From assembly GCA_009692005.1 (NCBI GenBank), contig SHZZ01000018.1, forward strand, positions 1 to 60,332: a stretch of 60,332 nt of DNA. The letters run 5' to 3'. The DNA is from Gemmataceae bacterium (lineage in GTDB: Bacteria > Planctomycetota > Planctomycetia > Gemmatales > Gemmataceae). Position 1 is the stretch's first letter. Every line of letters starts with the position of its first letter. Positions 7,868 to 16,004 of this stretch are shown piece after piece. The notes beneath the pieces were generated by a model. That model searched no databases. It was given only the letters and a program-made list of their open reading frames with translations, and was not told the origin of the DNA. The translations under genes and the position numbers were made by a program.

Positions 7868-10531
7868 ATGTCCATGACATGCCCAAAGTGCGCGCGAGTT
7901 AATCCGCCGGAGGCGGTTTATTGCTACTTCGATGGCTTCGTCATCGCGGGCAATTCTGCAGGCAACGGGCCCTTGGCCATCAACTCACAGCGGTTTCCTT
8001 CTCCCTTTGTTTTCCCCAGTGGAAAAAGCTGCCAGAATTTCGATGATCTGGCCATTGCCTGCCACGAGGATTCCAAGTCCGCCATGGAACTTCTCCAACT
8101 GGGGTATTTGGAATCATTCCTGGGAGGAATTGGCCGTATCGACCTGGCCCAGGCCGCCAAAAGCGCCTCCAAGTACCCCAATCCGCAACGGGCCCTGGAT
8201 GATTTTCTCGGCAAACTTCCCTCGGGAGCCCTGTCTGAGGCCAGACTGAATTTATCCACCCAGGAAATCAACCTCGGATTGGTGGACCGGGCCAACCCCA
8301 GAAAGATCAAAGTAGAGATCGAAAACGGCGGCATGCGCTTGCTTCATGGTTCTATTACTTCAGATAGCCTTTGGTTAGTTATTGGCGACAGCGGCAATTC
8401 TTCAGTCAAGAATTTCCAAATCACCGGCGCCTTACAGGTGCCCTTGAGCATTGCCGTGGATAAACTCCGGGCTTCGGAAAAACCCTTGGTGGCCAAGGTC
8501 ACCATTAACTCCTCGGGAGGCAAGGAAGTCATCCAGGTGCGAGCGGAAGTTCCAGTCCTGCCCTATCCGGACGGCCCCCTGGCTAAAGCCACCAGCCCCA
8601 GGCAAATCGCTGAAAAGGCCAAGCAGAACCCGCAAGGGGCCGCTCCCTTTTTTGAAAATGGCGCCGTCGCCAGGTGGTATGAAAGGAACGGTTGGACCTT
8701 CCCCGTGCAAGGGCCTTCGGCTTCCGGCTTGGGCGCCATCCAGCAGTTTTTTGAAGCCCTGGGCCTAACCCCGGCTCCCAAATGTTTCATCAACAAAACC
8801 CAAGTGGATTTGCAAGGCGACCCTGGTGGGGAACTCGAATTTGAATTGACGGTCAACACCGAGGAGAAAAAACCGGTCTATGCCCATGGCCTGGCGGACC
8901 AGCCCTGGATTGTCGCGAAAACCCCCAAAATCTCTGGGCGCATGGTGGTCTTGGGTTTTGTCATTCCAAAAATCCCCGATCGGCCTGGAGAGCTTTTAAC
9001 CTCACGCCTGGCCATCGGCGCCAATGGCAATCAGAAATTCCTGGTGACGGTGCAAGTGCAGGTTTCTGGAACCTATCTGCCCCCAAAGCATGAGCCTTCG
9101 CCGGAACTGGTCTTTAATCAATCGCCTCCGCCCTTGGGGCAGGGGACCCTGGCTTCCCCAATCCCTCAAGAGCCCATGGCTCCTACTTCTTTGAAAAAGA
9201 AGGCCAGCAGTCAGCAATATTCCCTCCCTTGGGTTCATGCCATTCCAGCAGTTTTCTTGGCGGGAGTTATTCTGTCTCTGGCGGTTTTCGATGCCTTCAA
9301 GGGCGGAGGGGTCCCAGCCAATCATGGTGGCACCGGCGGTTCGGAAACCAAAGGCGCCTCTTTTGGTTATTCCTTTGATTCCTCCAAAAAGTACCCCTTG
9401 CGCCTCGATTTCAACCATAAAGAGCGCAACAGGAATTTCCGTTTCGGCCTGTTCACCCCGGACAAACCCGATCCCAAAGACAAGAACCGCTACATGCGCC
9501 TGACTTTTGAAGAAGATGGAGATTCCAACAACACCCGGATTCGCATTGACGATTTTGATTTTCTCTACGCGCAAAAATCCAACGCCAGGGTCGTGGACCC
9601 CGAATGTAAAGAGGACAAAGTCCGCCATGCCTGGAAGACCGCGGTCGATTATTCCATCGGGGATGATAAAGTCCGAGTTACTCAATTAGTGCAAATCGTC
9701 CCTGGGAGCCAGAGCGAAGCGCTCGATACCTGCCTGGTCCGTTACACCATTGAAAACCGCGGAAAAAAGAAACACAAAATTGGTCTGCGCTTCATGTTAG
9801 ACACCTTCATCGGCGGCGAGGACGGGGTCCCCTTTGTTGTTCCGGGAACCCCCGGCCTTTTAAATAAGGCCAAGGATTTTCCGCAAAAGGAGATTCCCGA
9901 CTATATCCAGGCTTTGGAAAACCCCGACCTGAACAACCCTGGCACCACCGTTCACCTTGTCTTTGGGGGGCTGGCACTTCCCGATTGCGAGCCGGAACCG
10001 CTCGTCCGCTTGGTAGTTGGCGAGCATCCTGAGAATAAGGATTTCGGTTACGATTTGGATTTTGCCGAACTTTTCAAAAAGGAAAAGGGCCCCTCGGACC
10101 GTTTCAAAGATTCCGCAGTTTTCCTCTACTGGAACGAACGGGACACCAACCCGGGCGAGGTCCGGGATTTCGCCTTCAGCTATGGATTAAGCGAAATTTC
10201 CAAACCCGAAGGAAGCGCCGGGGGAAAGCTTTCCCTGTCCGCGGGAGGCAACTTGAATGCTGGAAAAACTTTTTCCCTAACAGCATTGGTCAAAGATGCG
10301 GCCAAGGGGCAAGCGGTCGAGCTGACTTTGCCAGAAGGCCTGAGCCTTTCATCTGGGGAATCCAAGGAGAAAAAAATCCTCGATGTGGACCCAAAAACCC
10401 TTATGTCCCAGGTCAGTTGGAAAGTGACTGCGGCCAAGGCTGGAAAATATCAAGTGAAAATTGAAATGGGACAGTTTGCCACCAGCGGAAAAATCCAGAT
10501 CCGGGATTCATCCACCAGTTTGTTCCGATAA
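7868..10531 (+). CDS. Large zinc-ribbon, single-pass membrane protein of unknown function
   Basis: 887 residues. The N-terminus has a degenerate zinc ribbon (CPKCARVNPPEAVYCYFDG) in which the fourth ligand is Asp rather than Cys. A region of alternating beta-rich segments (about 120-430) precedes one membrane helix (VHAIPAVFLAGVILSLAVFDAF, about 458-480). The remaining 400 residues are beta-rich, with blocks such as GLRFMLDTFIGGEDGVPF. If the N-terminus is cytoplasmic the C-terminal half lies in the periplasm. No known enzymatic motif is seen. It lies between two FHA genes, so it may couple an outer sensor to the cytoplasmic phospho-signalling proteins. ATG 7874 is an equally possible start. 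Confidence 0.75.
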   Translation: MSMTCPKCARVNPPEAVYCYFDGFVIAGNSAGNGPLAINSQRFPSPFVFPSGKSCQNFDDLAIACHEDSKSAMELLQLGYLESFLGGIGRIDLAQAAKSASKYPNPQRALDDFLGKLPSGALSEARLNLSTQEINLGLVDRANPRKIKVEIENGGMRLLHGSITSDSLWLVIGDSGNSSVKNFQITGALQVPLSIAVDKLRASEKPLVAKVTINSSGGKEVIQVRAEVPVLPYPDGPLAKATSPRQIAEKAKQNPQGAAPFFENGAVARWYERNGWTFPVQGPSASGLGAIQQFFEALGLTPAPKCFINKTQVDLQGDPGGELEFELTVNTEEKKPVYAHGLADQPWIVAKTPKISGRMVVLGFVIPKIPDRPGELLTSRLAIGANGNQKFLVTVQVQVSGTYLPPKHEPSPELVFNQSPPPLGQGTLASPIPQEPMAPTSLKKKASSQQYSLPWVHAIPAVFLAGVILSLAVFDAFKGGGVPANHGGTGGSETKGASFGYSFDSSKKYPLRLDFNHKERNRNFRFGLFTPDKPDPKDKNRYMRLTFEEDGDSNNTRIRIDDFDFLYAQKSNARVVDPECKEDKVRHAWKTAVDYSIGDDKVRVTQLVQIVPGSQSEALDTCLVRYTIENRGKKKHKIGLRFMLDTFIGGEDGVPFVVPGTPGLLNKAKDFPQKEIPDYIQALENPDLNNPGTTVHLVFGGLALPDCEPEPLVRLVVGEHPENKDFGYDLDFAELFKKEKGPSDRFKDSAVFLYWNERDTNPGEVRDFAFSYGLSEISKPEGSAGGKLSLSAGGNLNAGKTFSLTALVKDAAKGQAVELTLPEGLSLSSGESKEKKILDVDPKTLMSQVSWKVTAAKAGKYQVKIEMGQFATSGKIQIRDSSTSLFR

Positions 10532-10548
10532 CCAGGTGCCTGCGAGAT

Positions 10549-11481
10549 ATGAGTTTCAATTTGTTCCTTTACTACTGCGCCATTTTCGGTGGCTATGCCG
10601 CCTTGGCCGCTGGTTTGCTCGGCCGGGCCATCTCTCCAGCGCAGAAGGAAGGCTCCTTCTCCTCGGGATTGATTCAAACCCTGGTCGATGGGGCTTTTCT
10701 GGGCGGTTTAGTTGCCCTGGCGGTTGGCCTCCTGGATACCTTGTGGATTAGCGGGCTGGGAAATAAAACCCGACTGGTGACCCGTGGATTTGGTTCGGCC
10801 TTGATTGGCGCCCTCGGAGGAATATTGGGAAGCGTTATTACTTACATGCTCATCAAGGTTTCTGGACTGGATTTCCTTATTCTGGCTGGCTGGGTTGTAA
10901 CTGGGCTACTCATTGGTGTTTCCCTGGGGCTTTTTGACCGGCTAGCTGCTCTGGCACAAAAACAGCCGTTCCCCCAGGACAAAAAAATCGCCAATGGCCT
11001 TCTGGGAGGCGCCCTGGGGGGATTTCTGGGCGGTGTATTGTTCCTTCTTTCCAAGGCGTTACTCGGACTGATACTGGGAAAAGAGAATCTTATAAGTGCT
11101 TCCGCTCTCGGTTTCGCGGCCCTTGGTGGTGGTATTGGATTTTTCATCGGTTTGGCCCAGGTGCTGCTAAAAGATGCCTGGATCTCCGTAGTCGAAGGAA
11201 AAAAAACCGGTAAGGAACTGATCCTGTCCAAGGCCGAAACTCTGGTGGGCAGGTCCGAAGCATGTGATGTTGGACTTTTTGGCGACACGGGTGTGGAAAA
11301 AAACCACGCCAAGATCATCCGCAAAAACAACCAGTATTTCCTGGAGGACCAGGGATCCCAGGGGGGGACTTTTCTCAACGAGCAGAAAATTGGCAAGCAG
11401 TCGTTGTTGAAATCGGGCGACACATTCCGCCTGGGGCAGTATCTTCTGCGGTTTAACGAGAAACCCGGCAAGAGAAATTAA
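10549..11481 (+). CDS. Polytopic membrane protein with C-terminal FHA domain
   Basis: 310 residues. Residues 1-205 contain about six Gly-rich hydrophobic helices, several with glycine-zipper repeats (LLGGALGGFLGGVLF). Residues about 215-305 form an FHA-like domain (LVGRSEACDVGL, EKNHAKI, GGTFLNEQKIG). Two residues that normally contact phosphothreonine differ: the Ser of SxxH is Glu, and the Asn of the SNGT loop is Gly. The fold is probably kept, but phosphothreonine reading may be lost or altered. It starts 17 nt after the preceding gene and is followed by the zinc-ribbon kinase, supporting cotranscription. Confidence 0.82.
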   Translation: MSFNLFLYYCAIFGGYAALAAGLLGRAISPAQKEGSFSSGLIQTLVDGAFLGGLVALAVGLLDTLWISGLGNKTRLVTRGFGSALIGALGGILGSVITYMLIKVSGLDFLILAGWVVTGLLIGVSLGLFDRLAALAQKQPFPQDKKIANGLLGGALGGFLGGVLFLLSKALLGLILGKENLISASALGFAALGGGIGFFIGLAQVLLKDAWISVVEGKKTGKELILSKAETLVGRSEACDVGLFGDTGVEKNHAKIIRKNNQYFLEDQGSQGGTFLNEQKIGKQSLLKSGDTFRLGQYLLRFNEKPGKRN

Positions 11482-11515
11482 TCCGGGTAGAGTATTCACT
11501 CAAGGATTCCAGACC

Positions 11516-13000
11516 ATGCTTTTCGCATGTCCCAATTGCAAAAAGAATATGCAACTCCCGGAGGGTTCCGGGGGGAAAACTTTCATGTGCCCGATGTGCA
11601 AAAACCCGTTCACGGTCACCGCCCCGGCCTCTCCGGTCACTCCGGCCGCCCCGGTGCAGAACCCTGCAGTAAAACCGCAACCGGCTGCGCCGCCGGCCAA
11701 GGCTGTGGCACCCGTAGCGCCTACGCCCGCTGCGGCAAATCTGGTCAAGCCAACCGCTCCCGCCACGCCTCCCGCACACCACGCTGCTTCAGTTTCCACC
11801 ACGCCTACCGACTGCCCCGCCTGCTCGGCCCATTTGCTTCCAGGGGCGATTTCCTGCATGGATTGCGGCTACTTGTTGCAAACCGATTCATCTCTCTCGG
11901 AAGGGGACGGGTTAAATCCGGCTATCTGCACCAACCCGGTGTGCGGTGCGGCAAACTCGCCCGGAGAACGAAACTGCCAGCGCTGCGGTCAAGTTTTGCC
12001 CTTTCCCCCAGGGCACATGGTGAACAACCGCTACAGGATTGAAAAGCAACTTGCGGTCGGCGGCTTTGGCGCCGTTTACCTCGCCACCGACACCAAGGAA
12101 GGGAACCGATCTGTTGCCATCAAGGACATGATTTGCGAAGACCCAGGGGAGTTCGATATTCGCCTAAATTTCTTTCGCCGAGAAGCGGAAATTCTCCGGT
12201 CTCTTGATAAAGTCGCCATCGTTCCAAAAGTCTACGACCTGATTGAGCAAGGAGACCGAGCCTACTTGGTTTTGGAATTTATCAAGGGCCGCGACTTGAT
12301 GAAAATCATGGAAGGCAATAACTTGACGCCCTTCTCAATGGAAAGCGTGATTGAATGGGGCAAGAGCATTTGCGATGTTCTCCAACACATGCATTCCCAG
12401 GTTCCACCCCTGGTGCATCGGGACCTCAAACCGGAAAACATCATGCTTCTGGAAGATAAAAAATCAATTAAAATGATCGACTTTGGCACCGCCCGCGATC
12501 TGGGAAAAAGCCAAAAGGACCGGCATGCAGCCAAAACCAAGGTTTTCACCGAGGGTTATGCCCCGTTGGAACAAATTGCAGGCAAGCCGGAACCGCGGAG
12601 TGACTTGTTCGCCTTGGCCTGCACCCTTTTCCAACTGACTACAGGAAAACCGCCGGAAGGGACCTCCACCGTGCAATTAATTGAGGAATTGCAGCGTGAC
12701 CCCAAGTCACCTGTGCCAACCGCCTATCACTGGCTTCTGGATGTGTTGAAAACGAACCTGAGCGAAGATCCCAATGAACGGTACTTCTCGGCTCGGGAAT
12801 TCAAAACTGACTTGGAAAAAAAGCATGTGACTCAGGAAATCCCTTGCCCGCAATGCAAGGGGACCAATAAGGTGCGCCAGCCATATTGCTCCAAATGCGC
12901 CGCCTCTCTGACCGATCCGACACCTCCCTGTTATTATTGCGGCAAGCAAAACTGCATGGGGAGCCGCTGTTGTATCCATTGTGGAAACCGCTTGAAGTAA
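11516..13000 (+). CDS. Ser/Thr protein kinase with multiple zinc ribbons
   Basis: 494 residues. Before the kinase lie three Cys-pair modules: CPNC/CPMC (5-28), CPAC/CMDC (100-117) and a CTNPVC/CQRC module (138-157), separated by a Pro/Ala linker. The kinase domain (about 170-430) has GGFGAVYL, Lys203 in VAIKDM, the catalytic loop HRDLKPENI (301-309) and DFGTARD (322-328), so it should be active. The C-terminus has three more Cys pairs (CPQC, CSKC, CYYC, CIHC). It lacks a membrane segment. The adjacent FHA proteins are candidate readers, and the PP2C gene that follows is the candidate opposing phosphatase. An AAGGA about 9 nt before the ATG supports the start. Confidence 0.92.
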   Translation: MLFACPNCKKNMQLPEGSGGKTFMCPMCKNPFTVTAPASPVTPAAPVQNPAVKPQPAAPPAKAVAPVAPTPAAANLVKPTAPATPPAHHAASVSTTPTDCPACSAHLLPGAISCMDCGYLLQTDSSLSEGDGLNPAICTNPVCGAANSPGERNCQRCGQVLPFPPGHMVNNRYRIEKQLAVGGFGAVYLATDTKEGNRSVAIKDMICEDPGEFDIRLNFFRREAEILRSLDKVAIVPKVYDLIEQGDRAYLVLEFIKGRDLMKIMEGNNLTPFSMESVIEWGKSICDVLQHMHSQVPPLVHRDLKPENIMLLEDKKSIKMIDFGTARDLGKSQKDRHAAKTKVFTEGYAPLEQIAGKPEPRSDLFALACTLFQLTTGKPPEGTSTVQLIEELQRDPKSPVPTAYHWLLDVLKTNLSEDPNERYFSAREFKTDLEKKHVTQEIPCPQCKGTNKVRQPYCSKCAASLTDPTPPCYYCGKQNCMGSRCCIHCGNRLK

Positions 13001-13044
13001 ATTCTTGGAATTGGACCGGACTTCTCACTTAGCAGGACTTGACC

Positions 13045-15234
13045 ATGACCAATGATCCTAATAATGGCCCACAAGAGGAACCCCTCTTGGAACAAAACAC
13101 ATCGGAGATTCCCCTGGCGCTGCCCGTGGATTTCTCTCAGGAAATCCTGGAACAGGATATTCCGCTTGCCCTGCCGGTTACAGCGGAGGAACTCCTGACC
13201 GCCAACACCCTGGGCGCCCAGGCGACCGAACAATTCCCTGCCGCCCCTGAAATGGTTGTCCCCCAGGAAGCCGATCCAGCGGCCGAATCCCCGAAAATCC
13301 TTTGCAAAGTATGCGGATCAGAAAGAAAAAAAGGCCAGCACTCTTGCCTCGATTGCGGCTATTACTTTAGCGATGAGGAACTCGCTGGCGCTGGAAACAA
13401 CCACGCAACAGGCGCCATTCCTGACACAGGCGCCAACAAGTTGGTTTTCGACACCCGCTTTGAAACCCAGGAACTGGTGGAGGAAAAGGTCTTTATCCGG
13501 ATTTACCGGGGAAAAGATCGGGTTGAGAACCGGGAAGTCTGGATATACACTCAGCCTGCCAAGGAAGAGAAAAAAACCAATCCGGACCCCGATACACTTA
13601 CTCTGGCAACCGGCGAACCCGAGGAAATCTCAGCCGACTTTCTCCCCTCGTTTGATGATGCCTTGTTGCGAAAGCCAGACATGGAGCGGACCCGGAAAAT
13701 GCCCCCCGAGATCAATTGGCCCAATCTGGCATGGATCCGTGGTGTCATGGATTTTTCTGAAAGTCACGGCTTGCCCAAAGTTCTGGCCTCGGGTACGGAA
13801 AACCAGTTAATATTTCTCGTGTTGGAACAACCCGCGGGCAAGGATTTCTGGGAAGTCTGGGATGAGGAGAATTCCACCCCCCCAGTCCGGTTCGGCTACC
13901 TTCGCCAACTGGCCGAAATTCAAAAATCCCTGCACCGCTCCAATGCATTTTTGGAATTTGTCAGACCGGAACATGTGGTGGTTACACTCGAGGGCAAGGT
14001 TCGCTTAAAGCATGTTCTGGAAATCCTGCCCATGCCCTTGCCTCCTGGAATTCCGGTAAAAGGCACTCTTTTCACACCGCCTGAATTACTGACGGGAAGG
14101 GGTTGCCTGACACCGCGGGCCGGGCTTTATAGTTTTGGCGCCCTGATTTATTGCCTGGAGATCCTGCATCGCGAACTAAGCGATGCCGATTTCGATAAGC
14201 CCGGCGTGCCTAAACCCTTTATCCCACGGTTTCCCGATACGCACCCCGCCTTTGGCCGCTTGATGTCAAAAACTTTCCGGACCGAAGTGGAAGCCCGCTT
14301 CCCCACGGAAGAAGCAGGCCGGGAGGACCGCTCGGGGTTTTCGGAACTGATCCATACCCTCACCGCGGTTGGAAGGTCGCTGGACACCTGCAGGCTGGAA
14401 ATCGCCAGTTGGATGACCACTGGCATGGTCCGCACCGGCAACGAAGATGCTTTTGCCCTGACGCATGTCTCCGAGTCGCGCCAGGACGATCTTTCCGATG
14501 CGGCCCTGTTATTCCTGGCCGATGGCATGGGGGGCTACGAGGCGGGGGAAATTGCCGCCGCCATGACCTTGCAACATTTAAGGCAGACTTTATCGCAACA
14601 TAAACTCTTCATGCGGTTTTCCGGGAAGACTTCCTTTATCAACGATGCCGCCAACCCGCCTCCGAAAGGGGAAAGCCACGGTCCCGCGGAACTCGATATT
14701 GAAGAGTGCAAGGCGGTTTTCAAAAACACTCTCAAAGAAGTGAACCGTTTGATATACACCGCATCCCGGGCGCCCGGTTCCAAGCGCAGGGGCATGGGCT
14801 GTACCACCGAATTAGTTTACCTTGATGGGAAACACCTGGTGGCAGGCCATGTAGGCGACAGTCGGGTTTACCACCTACGCCAGGGACATTTAGTGCAAGT
14901 GACCCGGGATCAAACCCTGGTTAACCGCCTGGTGGAACTGGGGACGATTAGCGCCGAGGAAGCGGACCACCACCCGCGCAAGAACGAATTGCAGCAGGCA
15001 ATTGGCGGGCAACCTGAAGTGGAACCCGGAATTTACCACGCCCGCCTGGCCCCGGGTGACTGGGTGTTGATCTGCTCCGATGGGTTGACCAACCATATAG
15101 CAGCCAAGGATTTGCAATTTATGCTGGCCAACGAGGCTCAGTCGGCGCAAATGGCCGCACGCAGGCTGGTCAACTTGGCCAATATTGAAGGGGCCACCGA
15201 CAACGCCACCGTAGTTGTGGTCCGCTGCACTTAG
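13045..15234 (+). CDS. Zinc-ribbon/pseudokinase/PP2C phosphatase fusion
   Basis: 729 residues. A disordered acidic N-terminus leads to a zinc ribbon (CKVCGSERKKGQHSCLDCGYY, near 90-113). Residues about 130-450 resemble a kinase fold without its catalytic motifs: the HRD/DFG region reads EFVRPEHVVVTLEGKVRLKHV, so it should be a pseudokinase. The C-terminal PP2C domain (about 455-729) keeps all metal-binding motifs: TGNEDAF, ADGMGGYEAGE, GHVGDSRVY, CSDGL and GATDNAT. It should dephosphorylate Ser/Thr and so oppose the preceding kinase; the pseudokinase could be a docking or regulatory part. ATG 13045 with AGCAGGA at 13031-13037 is preferred to the TTG two codons upstream. Confidence 0.9.
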   Translation: MTNDPNNGPQEEPLLEQNTSEIPLALPVDFSQEILEQDIPLALPVTAEELLTANTLGAQATEQFPAAPEMVVPQEADPAAESPKILCKVCGSERKKGQHSCLDCGYYFSDEELAGAGNNHATGAIPDTGANKLVFDTRFETQELVEEKVFIRIYRGKDRVENREVWIYTQPAKEEKKTNPDPDTLTLATGEPEEISADFLPSFDDALLRKPDMERTRKMPPEINWPNLAWIRGVMDFSESHGLPKVLASGTENQLIFLVLEQPAGKDFWEVWDEENSTPPVRFGYLRQLAEIQKSLHRSNAFLEFVRPEHVVVTLEGKVRLKHVLEILPMPLPPGIPVKGTLFTPPELLTGRGCLTPRAGLYSFGALIYCLEILHRELSDADFDKPGVPKPFIPRFPDTHPAFGRLMSKTFRTEVEARFPTEEAGREDRSGFSELIHTLTAVGRSLDTCRLEIASWMTTGMVRTGNEDAFALTHVSESRQDDLSDAALLFLADGMGGYEAGEIAAAMTLQHLRQTLSQHKLFMRFSGKTSFINDAANPPPKGESHGPAELDIEECKAVFKNTLKEVNRLIYTASRAPGSKRRGMGCTTELVYLDGKHLVAGHVGDSRVYHLRQGHLVQVTRDQTLVNRLVELGTISAEEADHHPRKNELQQAIGGQPEVEPGIYHARLAPGDWVLICSDGLTNHIAAKDLQFMLANEAQSAQMAARRLVNLANIEGATDNATVVVVRCT

Positions 15235-15237
15235 CTC

Positions 15238-15266
15238 TTGCTCGCCTAGACCGATCGGACTATATT
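15238..15266 (+). promoter_or_regulatory. Sigma70-type promoter of the TetR/ABC operon
   Basis: A TTGCTC (15238-15243) and TATATT (15261-15266) are separated by exactly 17 nt. The -10 box lies in the gap between two palindromes (15247-15262 and 15267-15282), so a repressor bound there would block the polymerase. Expected transcription start is near 15273, leaving a leader of about 25 nt before the regulator's ribosome site. Confidence 0.65.
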
Positions 15267-15282
15267 TAGATTGATCAGTCTA
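15247..15282. promoter_or_regulatory. Two tandem TetR operator palindromes
   Basis: TAGACCGATCGGACTA (15247-15262) and TAGATTGATCAGTCTA (15267-15282) are near-perfect 16-nt palindromes sharing the pattern TAG-A-Y-Y-GATC-R-R-x-CTA. Their centres are 20 bp apart, about two helical turns, so two dimers could bind the same face. They flank the predicted -10 box and lie just before the tetR gene, as expected for autorepression by a TetR-family protein. Confidence 0.8.
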
Positions 15283-15296
15283 AAAGGCGAGGTTTT

Positions 15297-16004
15297 ATTA
15301 AGCAACCGCGGGTTGATATCGGAACGATCCGACGCCGCCAGGTCGTTGATGCCGCCTTCGACATCATTTCCCAGCGTGGTATCAACCACTTTTCCCTGTC
15401 GGAAATTGAAAACCGCGCAGGCATGAGCCGCGGCCAGCTCACCTACTATTTCCCCGCCAAGGAAGAGATTCTTCTGGCGGTGTTCGACTGTTTTCTGAAA
15501 AGGATGCAGGATGGTTTTCAGGAAAAAGGCGGCGTTGGCGGCCTCGATTCCTTGAAAGGATGGGAACTTGCCCAGTGGATTATGGGCCGAGTGATCCAGG
15601 GCAACCATTGGGAAAAGGATTTTTACAACCTGAAATATACTTTCCTTTCGCAAATTCACCACCGCCCCGATTTCAAAGAGAAACTTTCCGGTTTGTACGA
15701 GGAATGGCGGGGAAAGATGACCACCTGCCTGGAAGAGGGTTTCCCCGAGGCCCGGTCCAAGGAAGATTTTCGCGATCTGGCCACGCTGATTCAGGCTATA
15801 TTACATGGACTCGCCATTCAAAAGTCCGCTGACCAAAACGCCTTCGACCCAGGCAGGCTTTTCAACCTGGCAACCAGGATCCTTTTGGAGTATTTGCAGC
15901 CTCCACTCCCGAAGCCCCTTCGCAATAAAAGCAAGAATGCCAAGCCCATGACAAAAAGAAAAACCAGCAAACGAGGCAATACCAATGTCCACAAAGACGC
16001 ATAA
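15297..16004 (+). CDS. TetR-family transcriptional regulator with apparent ATT start
   Basis: From 15297 the frame reads (M)KQPRVDIGTIRRRQVVDA, then SLSEIENRAGMSRGQLTYYF, the complete TetR helix-turn-helix. The first ATG in frame (15423) falls inside the recognition helix and would remove half of the DNA-binding domain. No ATG, GTG or TTG exists between the upstream stop (15267) and that point; the only well-placed codon is ATT at 15297, preceded by AGGCGAGG (15285-15292). The 235-residue product has the normal length. The remaining 170 residues are the helical ligand/dimer domain. The gene overlaps the adaptor gene by 20 nt, and it probably represses the export operon until a ligand binds. 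A sequencing error at the start cannot be excluded. Confidence 0.85.
   Translation: MKQPRVDIGTIRRRQVVDAAFDIISQRGINHFSLSEIENRAGMSRGQLTYYFPAKEEILLAVFDCFLKRMQDGFQEKGGVGGLDSLKGWELAQWIMGRVIQGNHWEKDFYNLKYTFLSQIHHRPDFKEKLSGLYEEWRGKMTTCLEEGFPEARSKEDFRDLATLIQAILHGLAIQKSADQNAFDPGRLFNLATRILLEYLQPPLPKPLRNKSKNAKPMTKRKTSKRGNTNVHKDA

Noticed and set aside
5702-15234. Type VI secretion or Ter-type tellurite cluster
   Set aside because: FHA, kinase and PP2C occur in both, but no Tss/Hcp/VgrG or TerB/C/D genes are in the window, so only the signalling logic is shared.
15423-16004. TetR gene starting at ATG 15423
   Set aside because: This start would cut off most of the helix-turn-helix, while a good ribosome site, promoter and operators fit the ATT at 15297.
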